A stretch of 64,000 nucleotides of DNA from Aquipseudomonas alcaligenes_A (GTDB lineage Bacteria; Pseudomonadota; Gammaproteobacteria; Pseudomonadales; Pseudomonadaceae): the NCBI GenBank assembly GCA_048595745.1, contig CP184361.1; one strand, given 5' to 3'. Under the pieces are notes generated by a model that searched no databases, was not told the origin of the DNA, and saw only the letters and a list, made by a program, of their open reading frames with translations. Within the stretch, counting starts at the first letter, position 1. The number at the start of each line of letters is the position of its first letter. A program made the position numbers and the translations under genes. Positions 1 to 7,674 of this stretch are shown here, piece after piece.

Positions 1-1
1 G

Positions 2-631
2 CTGAACAACAGCCTCAAGGCGCAGCTCGGCGCCCAGGCTGACAGCATGCAGCAGACCCGCGAAGAGTTGGCCAAACAGCTGCGCGATCTGGAGCGTCAT
101 GGCCGCACCGAGGCCGATATCCTGCGCGCCCAGTTCGACTCCGAACTGCAGGCACGAGTTGCCGCCGCCGTGGCCGAGGCTCGCGAGCAGGTGGCGATTC
201 GCGATGTCGAACTGGCCTACCGTGCCGAGCAGGAGACGCAGCTGCAACAGGAGCTGGAACGCCTCAGGCGCGAGCGTGACGAGCTGGCCAGCCAGGGCGG
301 TGAGCAGATTCTCGAGCGCCTGGCCAAGCTCGGCGTGGTCTTCGTGGTCTATCACCCGGGCGCCGGGCACCTGACCATTCCGCTGCAGGACATCGCCCGC
401 TACCAGAACAACCCCATGAGCTACGCGGCGGCCAAGTGCTTCGTTTCCGAGGAGCAATACCGCCAGTGGCTGGCGCACTACCAGCAGCCGACCTGCGAGG
501 CCAGCCTGCCGTCCGGCGAGCGCTGCGCCATGCCGATCGACCGGGTCGAGACGCCCAGTCGCTTCGTGGCCGGTGAATCCAACTGCTGTGCCCGGCACAA
601 GGCCGGCGCGCGGCTGCGCACCGTCAGCTGA
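2..631 (+). CDS. Coiled-coil protein of unknown function, 5' end outside the window
   Basis: The reading frame is open from the first bases, so the gene begins upstream and only its last ~209 codons are seen. The N-terminal part is rich in Glu, Arg, Gln, Ala and Leu with heptad-like spacing and should form a long coiled coil. The C-terminal ~100 residues form a compact domain with HPGAGHLTIP and four Cys (in PTCEAS, GERCAM and SNCCAR), possibly a small metal site. I do not recognise a named family. It lies 70 bases upstream of the ACC-deaminase-like gene on the same strand. Confidence is for a real gene, not for a function. Confidence 0.8.
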   Translation: MNNSLKAQLGAQADSMQQTREELAKQLRDLERHGRTEADILRAQFDSELQARVAAAVAEAREQVAIRDVELAYRAEQETQLQQELERLRRERDELASQGGEQILERLAKLGVVFVVYHPGAGHLTIPLQDIARYQNNPMSYAAAKCFVSEEQYRQWLAHYQQPTCEASLPSGERCAMPIDRVETPSRFVAGESNCCARHKAGARLRTVS

Positions 632-701
632 GGCACCGCATCCGGTTATCATCGGCGGGCGCCCTCTGTCGGGGTGCCTGACCCCGACCGGATTCTTCCG
701 C

Positions 702-1655
702 ATGCCCTTCGCCGCTCCGCACTGGATTCCCGCTGCGCCCCTGCAAGCGCTTTCATTCGACTGGTCGGTACGTGCCGCCGTCGAGCTGGCCGTGCTGCGC
801 CTCGATCTGCTCGACCCGCAGCTGTCCGGCAACAAATGGTTCAAGCTCAGGCCGCACATCGAGGCTGCCGCCGCAGCCGGTGCCGACGGGCTGATCAGCC
901 TGGGCGGTGCCCATTCCAATCACCTGCATGCCCTGGCCGCGGCCGGCCAGCGCTTCGGCTTCGCCACCGTCGGCCTGCTGCGCGGCGAGGCGCAGGACAC
1001 GCCAACGGTGCGCGACCTGCAGGCCTTCGGCATGCAGCTGCACTGGCTCGGTTACGGCGGCTATCGCCGGCGCCACAGCCCCGACTTCTGGCAGCCCTGG
1101 CGCGAGCGCTACCCGCAGTTGTTGCCCGTCGACGAGGGCGGTGGCGGGCTGCTGGCGGCAAGGTCCTGCGCGGCGATCGTCGAGATGGCCAGGCAGCAGT
1201 TGGGGGCGCTGGGCTGGGCCGACTACCACGGCTGGTGGTTGGCCGCCGGCACCGGCACCACGGCCGCCGGCCTGGTGATGGGCGAGCAGGGCGCGCGGAT
1301 GGTGCATGTCGCCATGGCCGTGCCGCCCGGGCATGGGGTGGAGCAGGCCGTACCGGCCATACTGGGCGAGGCTGGCCTGGCCGACTGCGGCTATCGTTTG
1401 CTGGACGCCAGCCTGGGCGGTTTCGGCAAGGTGGATGCGCGCTTGGCACAGCTCATCGACGACGGCGAGCGCAGCGCCGGGTTGCCGCTGGAGCCCCTCT
1501 ATACCGGCAAGGCGCTGCTGGCATTGCGCGACGAGGTGGAGGCCGGTTACTTTGCTCCGGGTACGCGCCTGCTGCTGCTCCACACCGGAGGCCTGCAGGG
1601 GCGCCGGGCCATGGCCCAACGCCTGGAAGAACTGGCCGCAGTGCGCCGAGAATAA
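702..1655 (+). CDS. PLP-dependent ACC deaminase / D-cysteine desulfhydrase family protein
   Basis: A 317-residue fold-type II PLP enzyme. The PLP lysine is K45 in LSGNKWFK, followed by the phosphate/substrate loop SLGGAHSNHLHA, both typical of 1-aminocyclopropane-1-carboxylate deaminase and D-cysteine desulfhydrase. A late Gly-rich segment (LLLLHTGGLQG) is also typical. The family performs deaminating elimination on small amino acids in the cytosol; the substrate cannot be fixed from sequence. ATG 702 is chosen because it begins the conserved N-terminus; the frame is open further upstream but that part overlaps the preceding gene. It is followed after 16 bases by the CNB-rhodanese gene. Confidence 0.85.
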   Translation: MPFAAPHWIPAAPLQALSFDWSVRAAVELAVLRLDLLDPQLSGNKWFKLRPHIEAAAAAGADGLISLGGAHSNHLHALAAAGQRFGFATVGLLRGEAQDTPTVRDLQAFGMQLHWLGYGGYRRRHSPDFWQPWRERYPQLLPVDEGGGGLLAARSCAAIVEMARQQLGALGWADYHGWWLAAGTGTTAAGLVMGEQGARMVHVAMAVPPGHGVEQAVPAILGEAGLADCGYRLLDASLGGFGKVDARLAQLIDDGERSAGLPLEPLYTGKALLALRDEVEAGYFAPGTRLLLLHTGGLQGRRAMAQRLEELAAVRRE

Positions 1656-1671
1656 TGAAGGACAGGTGTCG

Positions 1672-2781
1672 ATGACCGAGCCGCTGAATCCCGAACAGCT
1701 GCGCAGCTTTACTCCGCTCAACGTGCTATCCGAGCAACAGTGGCGCGAGCTGCGTCCACAACTGGTGCCGCAGCACCTGCTGGCCGGCCAGTTGCTGTTC
1801 CGCCAGGGCGATCAGGCCCGTACCACCTATTACCTGCTGTCCGGCGAGTTGCTGCTGCGCGATGCCGCCGGCGGTGAGGAGCGTCTGCAGGCCGGCAGCG
1901 AGACCAGCTGCCACCCGCTGTCGCCGAGCCTGCCGCGTCAGCACGAGGTGCGTGCGCTGAGCGACGCCAGCGTACTGATGCTCGACTCGGCCAACCTCAG
2001 TCGTCTGCTCACCTGGCGTTTGGCCTACCACGACCTGCTGCTCGATCTGGGCAGCAATGGCGACGATGTCGAATGGCTGGAGCGCCTGCTGGAGAACCCG
2101 CTGTTCACCAAGGTGCCGCCGGCCAATGTGCGCGCCATGCTCGATCGCCTGCGGCCGATCGACCTGCCGGCCGGCAGCCGTGTGCTGGTCGAAGGTGAGG
2201 CCGGCGACTGCTGCTATTTCCTCAAGAGTGGCCGCGCCGAGGTATTTCGCGGCGGCGACGCCGGTCGTCAGGTGCTGGCCGAGCTGGAGGTCGGGGCCTG
2301 CTTCGGCGAGGAGGCCCTGCTGTCTGATCAGCCGCGCAACGCCACCGTCACCCTGATCGAACCCGGCGTGGTACTGCGCCTGGATCGCCAGGATTTCTTC
2401 GCCCTGCTCAAGGCGCCGGTGGTCGACGAGGTGTCCTTCGGCGAGGCAGCCCGTCTGCTGTCGAGCGGTGCCCAGTGGCTGGATGTACGCCTGCAGGCCG
2501 AGTACGAGCAGGCGCATGCCCAGCAGGCGCTGAATATGCCGCTGCACCTGCTGCGCCTGAAAGTGCGCCTGCTGGACAAGAGCAAGACCTACCTGTGCTA
2601 CTGCGACAGCGGCAAGCGCAGCGCCAGCGCGGTGTTCCTGTTGTCACAGCTGGGCTTTTCCGCCTACGCCCTGCGCGACGGTCTCGACGCGCTACCGGCG
2701 GTGCAGCGCGCGGGGCTGCTGTGCGAGAGCGGCCCGGGCTATCTGGCACGTTCCGGCGGGCGCACCGAGCGCAGTCATTAA
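1672..2781 (+). CDS. Double cyclic-nucleotide-binding domain protein with C-terminal rhodanese
   Basis: 369 residues with three modules. Two cyclic-nucleotide-binding-like domains come first: FRQGDQARTTYYLLSGELLL, then VEGEAGDCCYFLKSGRAEVF with FGEEALLSDQPRNATV. A rhodanese domain follows (QWLDVRLQAEYEQAHAQQA, catalytic loop CDSGKRS with the active cysteine). The second CNB has a recognisable phosphate-binding-cassette-like segment with Arg; the first is more degenerate. No DNA-binding helix-turn-helix is visible, so it is not a CRP-type regulator. A role coupling nucleotide or redox sensing to sulfane sulfur transfer is inference. ATG 1672 is preceded by GGACAGGTG. Its 3' end faces the DUF1853 gene. 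Confidence 0.85.
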   Translation: MTEPLNPEQLRSFTPLNVLSEQQWRELRPQLVPQHLLAGQLLFRQGDQARTTYYLLSGELLLRDAAGGEERLQAGSETSCHPLSPSLPRQHEVRALSDASVLMLDSANLSRLLTWRLAYHDLLLDLGSNGDDVEWLERLLENPLFTKVPPANVRAMLDRLRPIDLPAGSRVLVEGEAGDCCYFLKSGRAEVFRGGDAGRQVLAELEVGACFGEEALLSDQPRNATVTLIEPGVVLRLDRQDFFALLKAPVVDEVSFGEAARLLSSGAQWLDVRLQAEYEQAHAQQALNMPLHLLRLKVRLLDKSKTYLCYCDSGKRSASAVFLLSQLGFSAYALRDGLDALPAVQRAGLLCESGPGYLARSGGRTERSH

Positions 2782-2804
2782 GTCGCTGTAGCTGCCTTTC
2801 TGGG

Positions 2805-3716
2805 TCAGGTATCGCTGACCAGAAACACTCGCTCCCGCTCCCGCCAGTCGTTGCTCCCGCACCGCTCCAGGCGCACCAGCAGCTGCGCCGGCGCCTCGGC
2901 TGGTAGTTGAACCAGCCAGTTCTCCAGGGTTGCCTCGTTCCACACTTCGACCTGCTCCAGCCGTGCCGGCGCCAGCCATCGCTGGCGTGGCAATACTTGC
3001 CAGTGATGATCGGCTCCGGCCACATGCCGCCAGTCACGACGATGCAGCCAGCGCCCGCGCAGATGGCCCTGGGCGCTGCCCACCGGGTCCGCACAGGGCT
3101 GTGCCCAGGGATAGAACAGATAGCCCGCCAGCCAGGCTGCCGAGCGCGGTGCTTCCTCGGTCAATGCCGCCAGTGCCTGGCGGCCGGCCGGGGTGCTGGC
3201 GAGCGGCAGCTGGTGCCGGTGCAGATGCTCCAGCTTGAGGCCCAGGCGATCCTCGCTGGCCGGTCCCAGCCAGTTGTTGGCGTCATCTCCAGCCGCCTGC
3301 TCCGGGCCGAGGTACAGCTTGATCGCCAGCTCCAGGTGATGCACGCCCTCGTCATCGCGCAGCAGCAGATCCAGCTCGCCCAGGGTCTGCCCGGCCTGGC
3401 GTACCGGCAGGCCGGCGGCCAATAGCTGGACATCCGGTGCCGCCTGCAAGGCGAATTGCCAGAGCCGCTCGTAGTAGCGACCGAGGCGGCTGGAACTGCC
3501 GGCCAGATAGGCGAGTAGCGCGCTCGGCTCGGCTTCCTGGTGCAGCAGCCAGTCGATCAGTCGCTGTGGCTCGGCCCGCCAGATGCTCGCGGCCAGGGGA
3601 TCGCGCAGCGGTAGCGTGCGCCCGTCGAGCAGGGCGGGGGAGAGCAGGGTCCAGGCCAGGTCACGCACCTGCGGCTGGCGCAGGTGCTGCAGGAGGTCGT
3701 CGAGGGGCGTCGTCAT
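2805..3716 (-). CDS. DUF1853 family protein
   Basis: 303 residues starting MTTPLDDLLQHLRQPQVRDLAW, a typical start of DUF1853 proteins, which are widespread in Pseudomonas and have no established function. Mid-protein motifs include YYERLWQFAL and the acidic VHHLELAIKLYLG, with GELDLLLRDDEG before it; the spaced acidic residues and Lys resemble a PD-(D/E)XK nuclease core (E-LDLLL...LE-AIK), which is my inference. The start at 3716 avoids a long overlap with nadK, which diverges 82 bases away. It is convergent with the CNB-rhodanese gene. Confidence 0.85.
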   Translation of the reverse strand: MTTPLDDLLQHLRQPQVRDLAWTLLSPALLDGRTLPLRDPLAASIWRAEPQRLIDWLLHQEAEPSALLAYLAGSSSRLGRYYERLWQFALQAAPDVQLLAAGLPVRQAGQTLGELDLLLRDDEGVHHLELAIKLYLGPEQAAGDDANNWLGPASEDRLGLKLEHLHRHQLPLASTPAGRQALAALTEEAPRSAAWLAGYLFYPWAQPCADPVGSAQGHLRGRWLHRRDWRHVAGADHHWQVLPRQRWLAPARLEQVEVWNEATLENWLVQLPAEAPAQLLVRLERCGSNDWRERERVFLVSDT

Positions 3717-3737
3717 CGGCCGAGCATAGCGCCTGGT

Positions 3738-3767
3738 TTGCCGCTGCGAAGCGCTTTCGCCCATAAT
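3738..3767 (+). promoter_or_regulatory. Candidate sigma-70 promoter for nadK
   Basis: TTGCCG at 3738-3743 and CATAAT at 3762-3767 with an 18-base spacer, about 30 bases before the nadK start. Position between divergent genes fits; strength is predicted by eye only. Confidence 0.4.
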
Positions 3768-3798
3768 CCGGGCAATTCTCCCCGTTGCAGAGCGCCCC

Positions 3799-4686
3799 AT
3801 GGAGCAGTTTCGCAATATCGGCATCATCGGCCGCCTGGGCAGCGCCCAGGTGCTCGACACCATCCGCCGCCTGAAGAAGTTCCTGCTTGAGCGTCACCTG
3901 CATGTGATCCTCGAGGACACCATCGCCGAAGTGCTGCCCGGTCACGGCCTGCAGACCTGTTCGCGGAAGAACCTCGGCGAGGTCTGCGACCTGGTCGTGG
4001 TGGTCGGCGGCGACGGCAGCATGCTCGGCGCCGCGCGCGCCCTGGCCCGCCACAAGATCCCGGTGCTGGGCATCAACCGTGGCAGCCTGGGTTTTCTCAC
4101 CGACATCAAGCCGGACGAGCTGGAGGTCAAGGTCGCCGAGGTGCTGGAAGGGCGCTTCCTCGAGGAAAGCCGCTTCCTGCTGGAGGCCGAGGTGCGCCGC
4201 CACGGCGAGGCCATCGGCCAGGGCGATGCGCTCAACGATGTGGTGCTGCACCCGGGCAAGTCGACCAAGATGATCGAGTTCGAGCTGTTCATCGACGGCC
4301 ACTTCGTCTGCAGCCAGAAAGCCGACGGCCTGATCATCGCCACGCCGACCGGCTCTACCGCCTACTCGCTGTCCGCCGGCGGGCCGATCATGCACCCCAA
4401 GCTGGATGCCATGGTCATCGTGCCTATGTACCCGCATACGCTGTCCAGTCGCCCTATCGTGGTCGACGGCAACAGCGAACTGAAGATCGTCGTGGCCGAC
4501 GACCTGCCGATCTACCCGCTGGTATCCTGCGACGGCCAGAACCACTTCACCTGCGCGCCTGGCGACACCATCACGGTGGCCAAGAAGCCGCAGAAGCTGC
4601 GCCTGATCCACCCGCTCGACCACAACTACTACGAGGCCTGCCGCACCAAGCTCGGCTGGGGCGGCCGCCAGTGGAGCCACGACTGA
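3799..4686 (+). CDS. nadK: NAD kinase
   Basis: 295 residues. It phosphorylates NAD to NADP using ATP in the cytosol and is essential in most bacteria. The signature GGDGS is at residues 70-74, in VVVVGGDGSMLGAAR, followed by GINRGSLGFLTD. The NAD-binding segment GLIIATPTGSTAYSLSAGGPI is complete, and length matches the family. ATG 3799 lies 82 bases from the divergent DUF1853 gene. The following metallophosphatase starts one base after the stop codon, so the two are probably co-transcribed, an arrangement seen in other Pseudomonas. Confidence 0.97.
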   Translation: MEQFRNIGIIGRLGSAQVLDTIRRLKKFLLERHLHVILEDTIAEVLPGHGLQTCSRKNLGEVCDLVVVVGGDGSMLGAARALARHKIPVLGINRGSLGFLTDIKPDELEVKVAEVLEGRFLEESRFLLEAEVRRHGEAIGQGDALNDVVLHPGKSTKMIEFELFIDGHFVCSQKADGLIIATPTGSTAYSLSAGGPIMHPKLDAMVIVPMYPHTLSSRPIVVDGNSELKIVVADDLPIYPLVSCDGQNHFTCAPGDTITVAKKPQKLRLIHPLDHNYYEACRTKLGWGGRQWSHD

Positions 4687-4687
4687 C

Positions 4688-5662
4688 ATGCTGCTGGACA
4701 GCGGGCGTGGCTATGACCTGATCGGCGACGTGCACGGCTGTGGACGCAGCCTGGAGCGCCTGCTCGAACAGATGGGCTACAGCCGGCATGGCGGCGTGTG
4801 GCGCCACCCGCGCCGCATGGTGCTGTTCCTCGGCGACATCATCGACCGTGGCCCGCGCATTCGCGAGGCCCTGCACCTGGTGCACGACATGGTCGAGGCC
4901 GGCCAGGCGCTGTGCATCATGGGCAACCACGAGTACAACGCCCTCGGCTGGTACACCGAGGCGCCGGCCAACAGCGAGCGGCGCCATGTGCGTGAGCACA
5001 CGCCGCGCCACGAGCGCCTGCTGCAGCAGACCTTCCGCCAGTTCGAGGAACACCCGGCGGACTGGCACGATTTCCTCGACTGGTTCCAGCAGTTGCCGCT
5101 GTTCATCGACGCCGGGCGCTTCCGCCTGGTGCACGCCTGCTGGGATGGCGAACTGATCGGTCAGCTGCGCCAGCGCTTCGCCGATGGCCGCATCGACCGT
5201 GCCTTCGTCACCGCCTCGGCGGTGCCTGGCAGCTTCGCCAACCGGGTGTTCGAGCGCCTGCTGCGCGGCACCGACTTGCGCCTGCCACAGGGCCTGACCC
5301 TGACCAGCGAGGAAGGCTTCACTCGCGCCTACTTCCGCACCAAATTCTGGGAGGACGACCCGCAGACCTACGGTGATGTGGTGTTCCAGCCCGATGCCTT
5401 GCCCGAGAGCGTGGCCAGCCTGCCGTTGAGCCCGACCGACAAGGGCCGCCTGCTGCAATACGGCGTCGACGAGCCAATGCTGTTCGTCGGCCACTATTGG
5501 CGCCGCGGCCGGCCGACGCCGATCCGCCCCAACCTGGCCTGCCTGGACTACAGCGCGGTGATGTACGGCAAGCTGGTGGCCTACCGTCTGGACGAGGAGA
5601 CGCAGATCGATCCGAACAAGTTCGTCTGGGTCGAGGTGGAGCGTCCGGAGGCACCGCAATGA
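4688..5662 (+). CDS. Calcineurin-like metallophosphoesterase
   Basis: 324 residues with the di-metal phosphoesterase motifs in order: DLIGDVHGC (GDxHG), LGDIIDRGP (GDxxDRG) and IMGNHEYNA (GNHE), then a late FVGHYW histidine motif. This is the PrpE/ApaH-like branch, whose members hydrolyse phosphoproteins or dinucleoside polyphosphates; the substrate here is unknown. It starts one base after nadK and overlaps the rhomboid gene by ATGA, so the three form a likely transcription unit. Confidence 0.9.
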   Translation: MLLDSGRGYDLIGDVHGCGRSLERLLEQMGYSRHGGVWRHPRRMVLFLGDIIDRGPRIREALHLVHDMVEAGQALCIMGNHEYNALGWYTEAPANSERRHVREHTPRHERLLQQTFRQFEEHPADWHDFLDWFQQLPLFIDAGRFRLVHACWDGELIGQLRQRFADGRIDRAFVTASAVPGSFANRVFERLLRGTDLRLPQGLTLTSEEGFTRAYFRTKFWEDDPQTYGDVVFQPDALPESVASLPLSPTDKGRLLQYGVDEPMLFVGHYWRRGRPTPIRPNLACLDYSAVMYGKLVAYRLDEETQIDPNKFVWVEVERPEAPQ

Positions 5663-6519
5663 GCCCGGTGGAAGCGCTGCGCCGGCCGCTGCAGGAGGAC
5701 CTCAGCGGCTTTGTCGGCCTGCTGCGGCGCCTGCAGGTGCCGCACCGGGTCAGCGAGGAGCGCGGTGCCCAGGTGCTCTGGGTGCCCAGCCAGCCGCTGG
5801 CCGACCAGGTGCGCGCGCTGTATCTGAGCTATCCGCAGGGGGCGGCCGAGGAGCAGGTGCCGACGCCAGTGCTGCCGTCGCGGCCGGGGCTGGTCGCACA
5901 GCTGCGGGCCAGTTGGATGACCGCGCTGGTGCTGTTGCTGACCCTGCTCGTCGCCGCCGTGACTTTGCTCGGTGACAACTTCGCCGCCTTGCGCTGGCTG
6001 ACCTTCCAGGACTTCCAGATCCAGGGCGAATACCTCTATTTCCAGCCCTGGACGGCCAGCCTGGAGGCAGGGCAGTGGTGGCGCCTGCTGTCGCCCATGC
6101 TGATCCATTTCGGCATCCTGCACCTGGCCATGAATGCGCTGTGGTACTGGGAGCTGGGCCGCCGCATCGAGTACCGCCATGGCGGCCTGGTCCTGCTCGG
6201 GCTGACCCTGCTGTTCGGTCTTCTGTCCAATTTCGCCCAGTTCTGGTTTGGCGGTCCCTCGCTGTTCGGCGGCCTCTCTGGTGTGCTCTACGGCCTGCTC
6301 GGTTATTGCTGGATTTTTCAGCTGCTGGCACCGACACCGGCCTACCAGCTGCCGCGGGGCGTGCTGGCGATGATGCTGATCTGGCTGCTGGTGTGCCTGT
6401 CCGGGGTGATCGACACCCTGGGCCTTGGTGCCATCGCCAACGCCGCCCATGTCGGCGGCCTGGTCGCCGGTTGCGCCGCTGGCCTGATCGGCGGTGCGCT
6501 GGCGCGTCTGCGCCGGTAA
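5659..6519 (+). CDS. Rhomboid family intramembrane serine protease
   Basis: 286 residues. A cytosolic N-terminal region of ~85 residues precedes a first hydrophobic segment (TALVLLLTLLVAAVTLL) and a six-helix rhomboid core. The catalytic serine is S207 in FGGLSGVLYG (GxSG) and the histidine is H264 in NAAHVGGLVAG. A conserved HLAMNALWYWELG loop/helix lies earlier. Such enzymes cleave transmembrane helices of substrate proteins in the inner membrane. ATG 5659 overlaps the upstream stop as ATGA; the longer open frame is an overlap artefact. Confidence 0.9.
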   Translation: MSPVEALRRPLQEDLSGFVGLLRRLQVPHRVSEERGAQVLWVPSQPLADQVRALYLSYPQGAAEEQVPTPVLPSRPGLVAQLRASWMTALVLLLTLLVAAVTLLGDNFAALRWLTFQDFQIQGEYLYFQPWTASLEAGQWWRLLSPMLIHFGILHLAMNALWYWELGRRIEYRHGGLVLLGLTLLFGLLSNFAQFWFGGPSLFGGLSGVLYGLLGYCWIFQLLAPTPAYQLPRGVLAMMLIWLLVCLSGVIDTLGLGAIANAAHVGGLVAGCAAGLIGGALARLRR

Positions 6520-6558
6520 ACTTGGCGTTCTGTTTGGCTTTCCCTGTTGGAGTCCGCG

Positions 6559-6822
6559 ATGTCGTCCTTTGCCGAAATGATCCAGAACATCACGCCTGAG
6601 ATCTACCAGAGCCTCAAGCTGGCAGTGGAGATCGGCAAGTGGCCGGATGGCCGCAAGCTCACCCAGGAACAGAAGGAGCTGTCGCTGCAGGCCATGATTG
6701 CCTGGGAAATCCAGAACCTGCCGGAGGAGGAGCGCACCGGCTACATGGGCCCGCAGGAGTGCCAGTCCCACGCTGAGCCGATCCCGAACCTGCTGTTCAA
6801 GTCCAACGACACCCTGCACTGA
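6559..6822 (+). CDS. YeaC-like DUF1315 protein
   Basis: A small 87-residue acidic protein starting MSSFAEMIQNITPEIYQSLK, a recognisable DUF1315/YeaC N-terminus. Function is not established. The frame also allows a TTG start four codons earlier, but the ATG gives the conserved start and has GGAG about 8 bases upstream. Its stop overlaps the next start as TGATG. The family is usually found beside the DUF2797 gene, as here. Confidence 0.85.
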   Translation: MSSFAEMIQNITPEIYQSLKLAVEIGKWPDGRKLTQEQKELSLQAMIAWEIQNLPEEERTGYMGPQECQSHAEPIPNLLFKSNDTLH

Positions 6823-7661
6823 TGAGCGCGATGAACGAGCTCGGCCGCGGCAGTCTGAGCAAGATGGCCGTGCGCCTGGGGGAAACGGCGCAGTACGCCT
6901 TTCGCCTGGACGAGCAGGAAGTGCCGGTCAACCCGCTGCTGGGCAAGCGCGTGCGCCTGGAGTTTCTCGGTGCCATCCACTGCACTCACTGCGGGCGCAA
7001 GACCAAGAAGAGTTTCTCCCAGGGCTACTGCTACCCCTGTTTCACCAAGCTGGCGCAGTGCGACAGCTGCATCGTCAGCCCGGAGAAGTGTCACTTCGAC
7101 GCCGGCACCTGCCGCGAGCCGGAGTGGGGCGAGCGTTTCTGCATGACCGACCACGTGGTGTACCTGGCCAACTCCTCCGGGGTGAAGGTCGGCATCACCC
7201 GCGCCAGCCAGATTCCCACCCGCTGGCTCGATCAGGGGGCCAGCCAGGCGCTGCCGATCTTCCGTGTCGCCACCCGCCAGCAGTCCGGGCTGGTCGAAGA
7301 CCTGCTGCGCACCCAGGTGGCGGACAAGACCAACTGGCGCGCGCTGCTCAAGGGTGATGCCGTGCCGCTCGATTTGCCGGCCATCCGCGACCAGCTGCTG
7401 GAAAGCTGCGCCGAGGGTATTGCTGCGCTGCAGCAGCGCTTTGGTCTGCAGGCGATCCAGCCGGTCGGTGATGCCGATGTGCTGGAAATCCGTTACCCGG
7501 TGGAGGCCTACCCGACCAAGGTGGCCAGCCACGACCTCGAGAAGACGCCAGTGGTGGAGGGCATCCTCCGGGGCATCAAGGGCCAGTACCTGATCCTCGA
7601 CACGGGCGTGATCAACCTGCGCAAATACACGGCCTACCAGGTCGCCGTACTCACCGAATAA
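6822..7661 (+). CDS. DUF2797 family cysteine-rich protein
   Basis: 279 residues. Between residues 54 and 107 there are nine cysteines, beginning CTHCGR (C54, C57) and continuing through CYPC, CDSC, C90, C97 and C107, so one or two zinc sites are likely. Downstream, HVVYLANSSGVKVGITRA resembles a GIY-YIG-type strand-turn core, which is inference. Biochemical function of the family is unknown. The start overlaps the DUF1315 stop; a second ATG at 6831 is possible. pepN follows 13 bases later. Confidence 0.85.
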   Translation: MSAMNELGRGSLSKMAVRLGETAQYAFRLDEQEVPVNPLLGKRVRLEFLGAIHCTHCGRKTKKSFSQGYCYPCFTKLAQCDSCIVSPEKCHFDAGTCREPEWGERFCMTDHVVYLANSSGVKVGITRASQIPTRWLDQGASQALPIFRVATRQQSGLVEDLLRTQVADKTNWRALLKGDAVPLDLPAIRDQLLESCAEGIAALQQRFGLQAIQPVGDADVLEIRYPVEAYPTKVASHDLEKTPVVEGILRGIKGQYLILDTGVINLRKYTAYQVAVLTE

Positions 7662-7674
7662 GAGGCCACAAGCC

